The position numbers and the translations under genes are program-made. Source: Nitrospira sp. (lineage in GTDB: Bacteria > Nitrospirota > JACRHL01). Taken from it: DNA of 8,125 nt. The DNA lies in NCBI GenBank assembly GCA_026994095.1, contig JALWRU010000092.1:1-8125 (forward strand), written 5' to 3'. Below the pieces are notes generated by a model that saw nothing but the letters and a program-made list of their open reading frames with translations, was not told the DNA's origin and did not search any database. Shown one piece after another: positions 6,138-8,125 of the stretch (position 1 is its first letter; each line of letters starts with the position of its first letter).

Positions 6138-7202
6138 CTAGGACCGTTTGAGCGCAAAGATGGCACGGGCCAGCGCCTTTTCATAGAAGGCCTGAGCGGT
6201 GCACCAGAGAGAGCCTTTGCGCAGGGCATGGCGGGCACAGATTACGGCGCCATCACTGCTGCCCGGTTGATCGCGGGCGGCGATCTCTCGTGCCAACACT
6301 GCGAAGATGTTGTATTCGGTCAGAACCCGCCGACGGGCTTCCAGAATGTGCGGCAGACGGCGCTGGTACTCACCATCGCGAATGGCGCGGGCGATGATTT
6401 CATAACTGCCGCTGGTATCAAATACATCAATGGGGATGAAACTCTCTTCAGGGAAATAGTCTGCCGCGTTAGGACAGCCGTGGTAAAACGGCAGGGTCGC
6501 CCCTAAAAACGCATCGGCCAGTTTTTCGGTCCAGTGATGGGGGGCAATCTGGTTCTCAATGGTGATGTGATACTGGTACGAATCCAGCGCCTCGGCCTTG
6601 TCGTCAATGGCCTGCACCCCGCGCCCGAAAATCTCCAGTTCCGGTAGTAGCGCTTTCAATTCCTGCGTAAATCCATAGCGCCGCTGGTGCAGGGTGTGGC
6701 GCTGTTTTTTGTTGGAGCAGACCGTCGAGATCACCCCGGTTTTATCGGTCGGCACATGTGCCAGCAAGCTGTCGTAGTCACGCAGGTGGTCATCGGCCAC
6801 CCCATAGAACCACTGCATGGCCGGTTGGGCATAGATGCGCTGCGGATGTTTGAGCGCCCACGGCTCCTGGCTGGTCAACACATGACCGAACTGGGACACG
6901 TAGGCACTGCCGTAAGACTTGATCGACGACGGTTCACTGGTGATAAGCAGGCTGTTGTGGCGGCTGCCCGGTAGCCGCTCCTGCCGCTGGGAAAAGCGCT
7001 CCCCGGCCACCGGCGGCAGGTCGTCATAGACCACCAGCCAGTCGTAGTCGGTGGCCTCTTTGTCAAAGATAAACCGGCACCGGCCCCACTCCGGCTTACC
7101 GTGAGGTAACTGCCGTAACCAGTGCGCCTCCGGCACCTTACCCATCAACATTTTGACCCTGATGGGGGGGCCGTCAGACAGATTGTGGTGAGGCTGATCC
7201 AT
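6138..7202 (-). CDS. Glycosyltransferase family 10 (alpha-1,3-fucosyltransferase-like)
   Basis: GT10 enzymes transfer fucose or a related deoxysugar from a GDP-sugar to glycans, in bacteria usually LPS or surface polysaccharide. The 354-residue product carries the donor-binding signature at about 211-256: Y..TIENQ, then WTEKLADAFLGATLPFYHG, then the PEESFIPID stretch, matching the family's EN...TEK...P...G pattern. ISTVCSNK (158-165) and IFGRG (191-195) also fit. The N-terminal half (YDWLVVYDDLP at 53-63, LLITSEPSSIKSYG at 85-98) resembles other bacterial family members. No signal peptide or membrane segment is seen, so it is probably cytoplasmic. The start at 7202 is supported by an AGG (minus strand, 7208-7210) 5 nt upstream; Met18 is an alternative. 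The sugar and acceptor are unknown. It converges with the helicase gene and is divergent from the ELM1 gene. Confidence 0.87.
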   Translation of the reverse strand: MDQPHHNLSDGPPIRVKMLMGKVPEAHWLRQLPHGKPEWGRCRFIFDKEATDYDWLVVYDDLPPVAGERFSQRQERLPGSRHNSLLITSEPSSIKSYGSAYVSQFGHVLTSQEPWALKHPQRIYAQPAMQWFYGVADDHLRDYDSLLAHVPTDKTGVISTVCSNKKQRHTLHQRRYGFTQELKALLPELEIFGRGVQAIDDKAEALDSYQYHITIENQIAPHHWTEKLADAFLGATLPFYHGCPNAADYFPEESFIPIDVFDTSGSYEIIARAIRDGEYQRRLPHILEARRRVLTEYNIFAVLAREIAARDQPGSSDGAVICARHALRKGSLWCTAQAFYEKALARAIFALKRS

Positions 7203-7416
7203 CGGTACCTACTGCCTTGGCAGGCGTGAAAACCGGCCCTCAATCAGGACCCGGCCCCCATGCTAGCTGAATCGTGCCAGCACGCGCATGTTTTATCCAC
7301 TGCCCGCTTGCGGTAACCTGTCACACAATACCCGTGAGAATCACCCACTCCCTCAAGACACCGGCCCCGCCTGAACGCCCTCGGCAGCACCCTGTGGGCA
7401 GTTGGGGAAGCGGCCA
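7203..7416. promoter_or_regulatory. Shared divergent intergenic region between the GT10 and ELM1-family genes
   Basis: This 214-bp stretch must carry the start signals for both genes unless they are read from elsewhere. Two short dyads are visible: CTGCC-TT-GGCAG at 7212-7223, just upstream of the GT10 ribosome site, and CGTGC-CA-GCACG at 7273-7284. No sigma70 promoter with good boxes and spacing stands out on either strand; on the minus strand GATAAA near 7290-7296 is a poor -10 candidate. A GGGGAAG (7404-7410) lies just before the ELM1 GTG. Confidence 0.4.
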
Positions 7417-8125
7417 GTGAACAGCAGACCTGACCCGTGGGCGCTGGTGTTGTCTGATGGCAAACCGGGCCACCAGAACCAGTCGCTGGGGGTGATCCCC
7501 AAAGGGCTGGAGGCGAACCTGCTGCCGGTGACCTACCCCAGCAAATCGGCCCGTTATCGGGTCTGGCTGGCAGCGCGTTTTCCCGCCCTGGCCGGTGGGC
7601 TGATTGGGCAGTTCCCCTGGGCGGGAGCCATCGACAACCCCGCCTCGCTGGAGGCGCTGGTCGCCAAACCACCGGTGGTGGTCGTCTCGTCCGGTAGCGG
7701 ACCTGCGCCGGTCAACCTGTTGCTGGCCCGCCACCTGGGCCTTCCGGCAGTCACTTGCATGACCCCGTCCGTGGGTCTGACCCGCTTTGATCTGGCACTG
7801 GTGCCCCAGCACGACCGGCCTCCCAACGCACCTAACATCATGACCACCCTCGGGGCACCCAACCGGGTAGACCCAACCGCACAAATACAGGTAGCAGCAG
7901 CCTTTCGGCACGAGTACCGGCTCGACAAAGAGGGCTATATGGCACTGCTGGTGGGGGGCGAGTCGGCCCATCACACCGTCCCTCCCCCGTTGGGAGAACT
8001 GCTGTTGCGCTCCAGTGCAGAGTTGGCTCAAAAGCTGGGGCTTGGGCTGGTGGTGACCACGTCGCGCCGCACCAGCGCCGCCACTGAATCGGCCATGGTT
8101 GCTGCCGCAGAAAACCGACCGGTGG
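7417..8125 (+). CDS. ELM1/GtrOC1-family (DUF1022) protein, 3' end outside window
   Basis: The frame runs open from GTG 7417 to the right edge (236 codons visible). The product begins MNSRPDPWALVLSDGKPGHQ; the DGKPGH.NQ.LG motif near the N-terminus is typical of the family (named after the plant mitochondrial fission factor ELM1, with many bacterial members). Other family landmarks are SSGSGPAPVNLLLAR, TTLGAPNRV, LLVGGES and TTSRRT. The fold resembles GT-B glycosyltransferases and some bacterial copies sit beside LPS genes, but the biochemical role is not settled. The start is supported by GGGGA at 7404-7408, 8 nt upstream. A 236-codon antisense frame (8031-7321) overlaps it and is judged a shadow. 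The neighbouring divergent GT10 gene suggests a possible envelope-glycan context (inference). The N-terminus is complete; the C-terminal third or so is missing. Confidence 0.88.
   Translation, partial: MNSRPDPWALVLSDGKPGHQNQSLGVIPKGLEANLLPVTYPSKSARYRVWLAARFPALAGGLIGQFPWAGAIDNPASLEALVAKPPVVVVSSGSGPAPVNLLLARHLGLPAVTCMTPSVGLTRFDLALVPQHDRPPNAPNIMTTLGAPNRVDPTAQIQVAAAFRHEYRLDKEGYMALLVGGESAHHTVPPPLGELLLRSSAELAQKLGLGLVVTTSRRTSAATESAMVAAAENRPV

Noticed and set aside
7321..8031. 236-codon minus-strand frame (and overlapping 124- and 142-codon frames)
   Set aside because: The plus strand codes for a clear ELM1/DUF1022 protein; the minus-strand products show no recognisable motif.

Overview
The window is about 8.1 kb of GC-rich bacterial chromosome with ordinary gene density and no sign of phage, plasmid or insertion-sequence genes. 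The protein families (bacterial SerRS, a DUF2155 lipoprotein, an RhlE-type helicase, a GT10 transferase, an ELM1/DUF1022 protein) and the Shine-Dalgarno-like start sites suggest a Gram-negative bacterium of the broad Proteobacteria/Pseudomonadota or a related delta-type lineage. I cannot resolve it further from the sequence alone.

Left part (1-1220): the 3' two thirds of serS, then two class II serine tRNA genes, tRNA-Ser(UGA) and tRNA-Ser(GCU), on the same strand. The synthetase and two of its substrates form one tight block. A 14-bp tandem duplication overlaps the 5' end of the first tRNA, and the spacer between the tRNAs can fold into a 12-bp hairpin.

Middle left (1239-4266): a small predicted lipoprotein (DUF2155 type) starts 18 nt after the second tRNA and carries four spaced Pro-His motifs. 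It is followed after 31 nt by a 786-residue membrane protein with a GT39/ArnT-like glycosyltransferase region and a C-terminal TPR domain. The spacing suggests that these two are read together, perhaps from the serS-tRNA transcript.

Centre (4267-6129): a 344-bp gene-free stretch, visibly more AT-rich than its surroundings, holds several inverted repeats and a perfect TATAAT box. It leads into a DEAD-box RNA helicase (RhlE type). The helicase probably starts at an unusual TTG codon at 4611, has an Arg/Gly-rich insert between motifs I and Ia, and has an RSGG-repeat tail. A perfect 17-bp terminator hairpin follows and serves the convergent neighbour too.

Right part (6138-8125): a GT10 (fucosyltransferase-like) gene on the minus strand is divergent from an ELM1/DUF1022-family gene that runs off the right edge; 214 bp separate them. 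With the GT39 protein, this gives a loose cell-envelope glycan theme, but there is no clear biosynthetic cluster. I found no convincing new multi-gene system. The most interesting points are the serine block, the helicase leader with its likely TTG start, and the Arg/Gly-rich insert.
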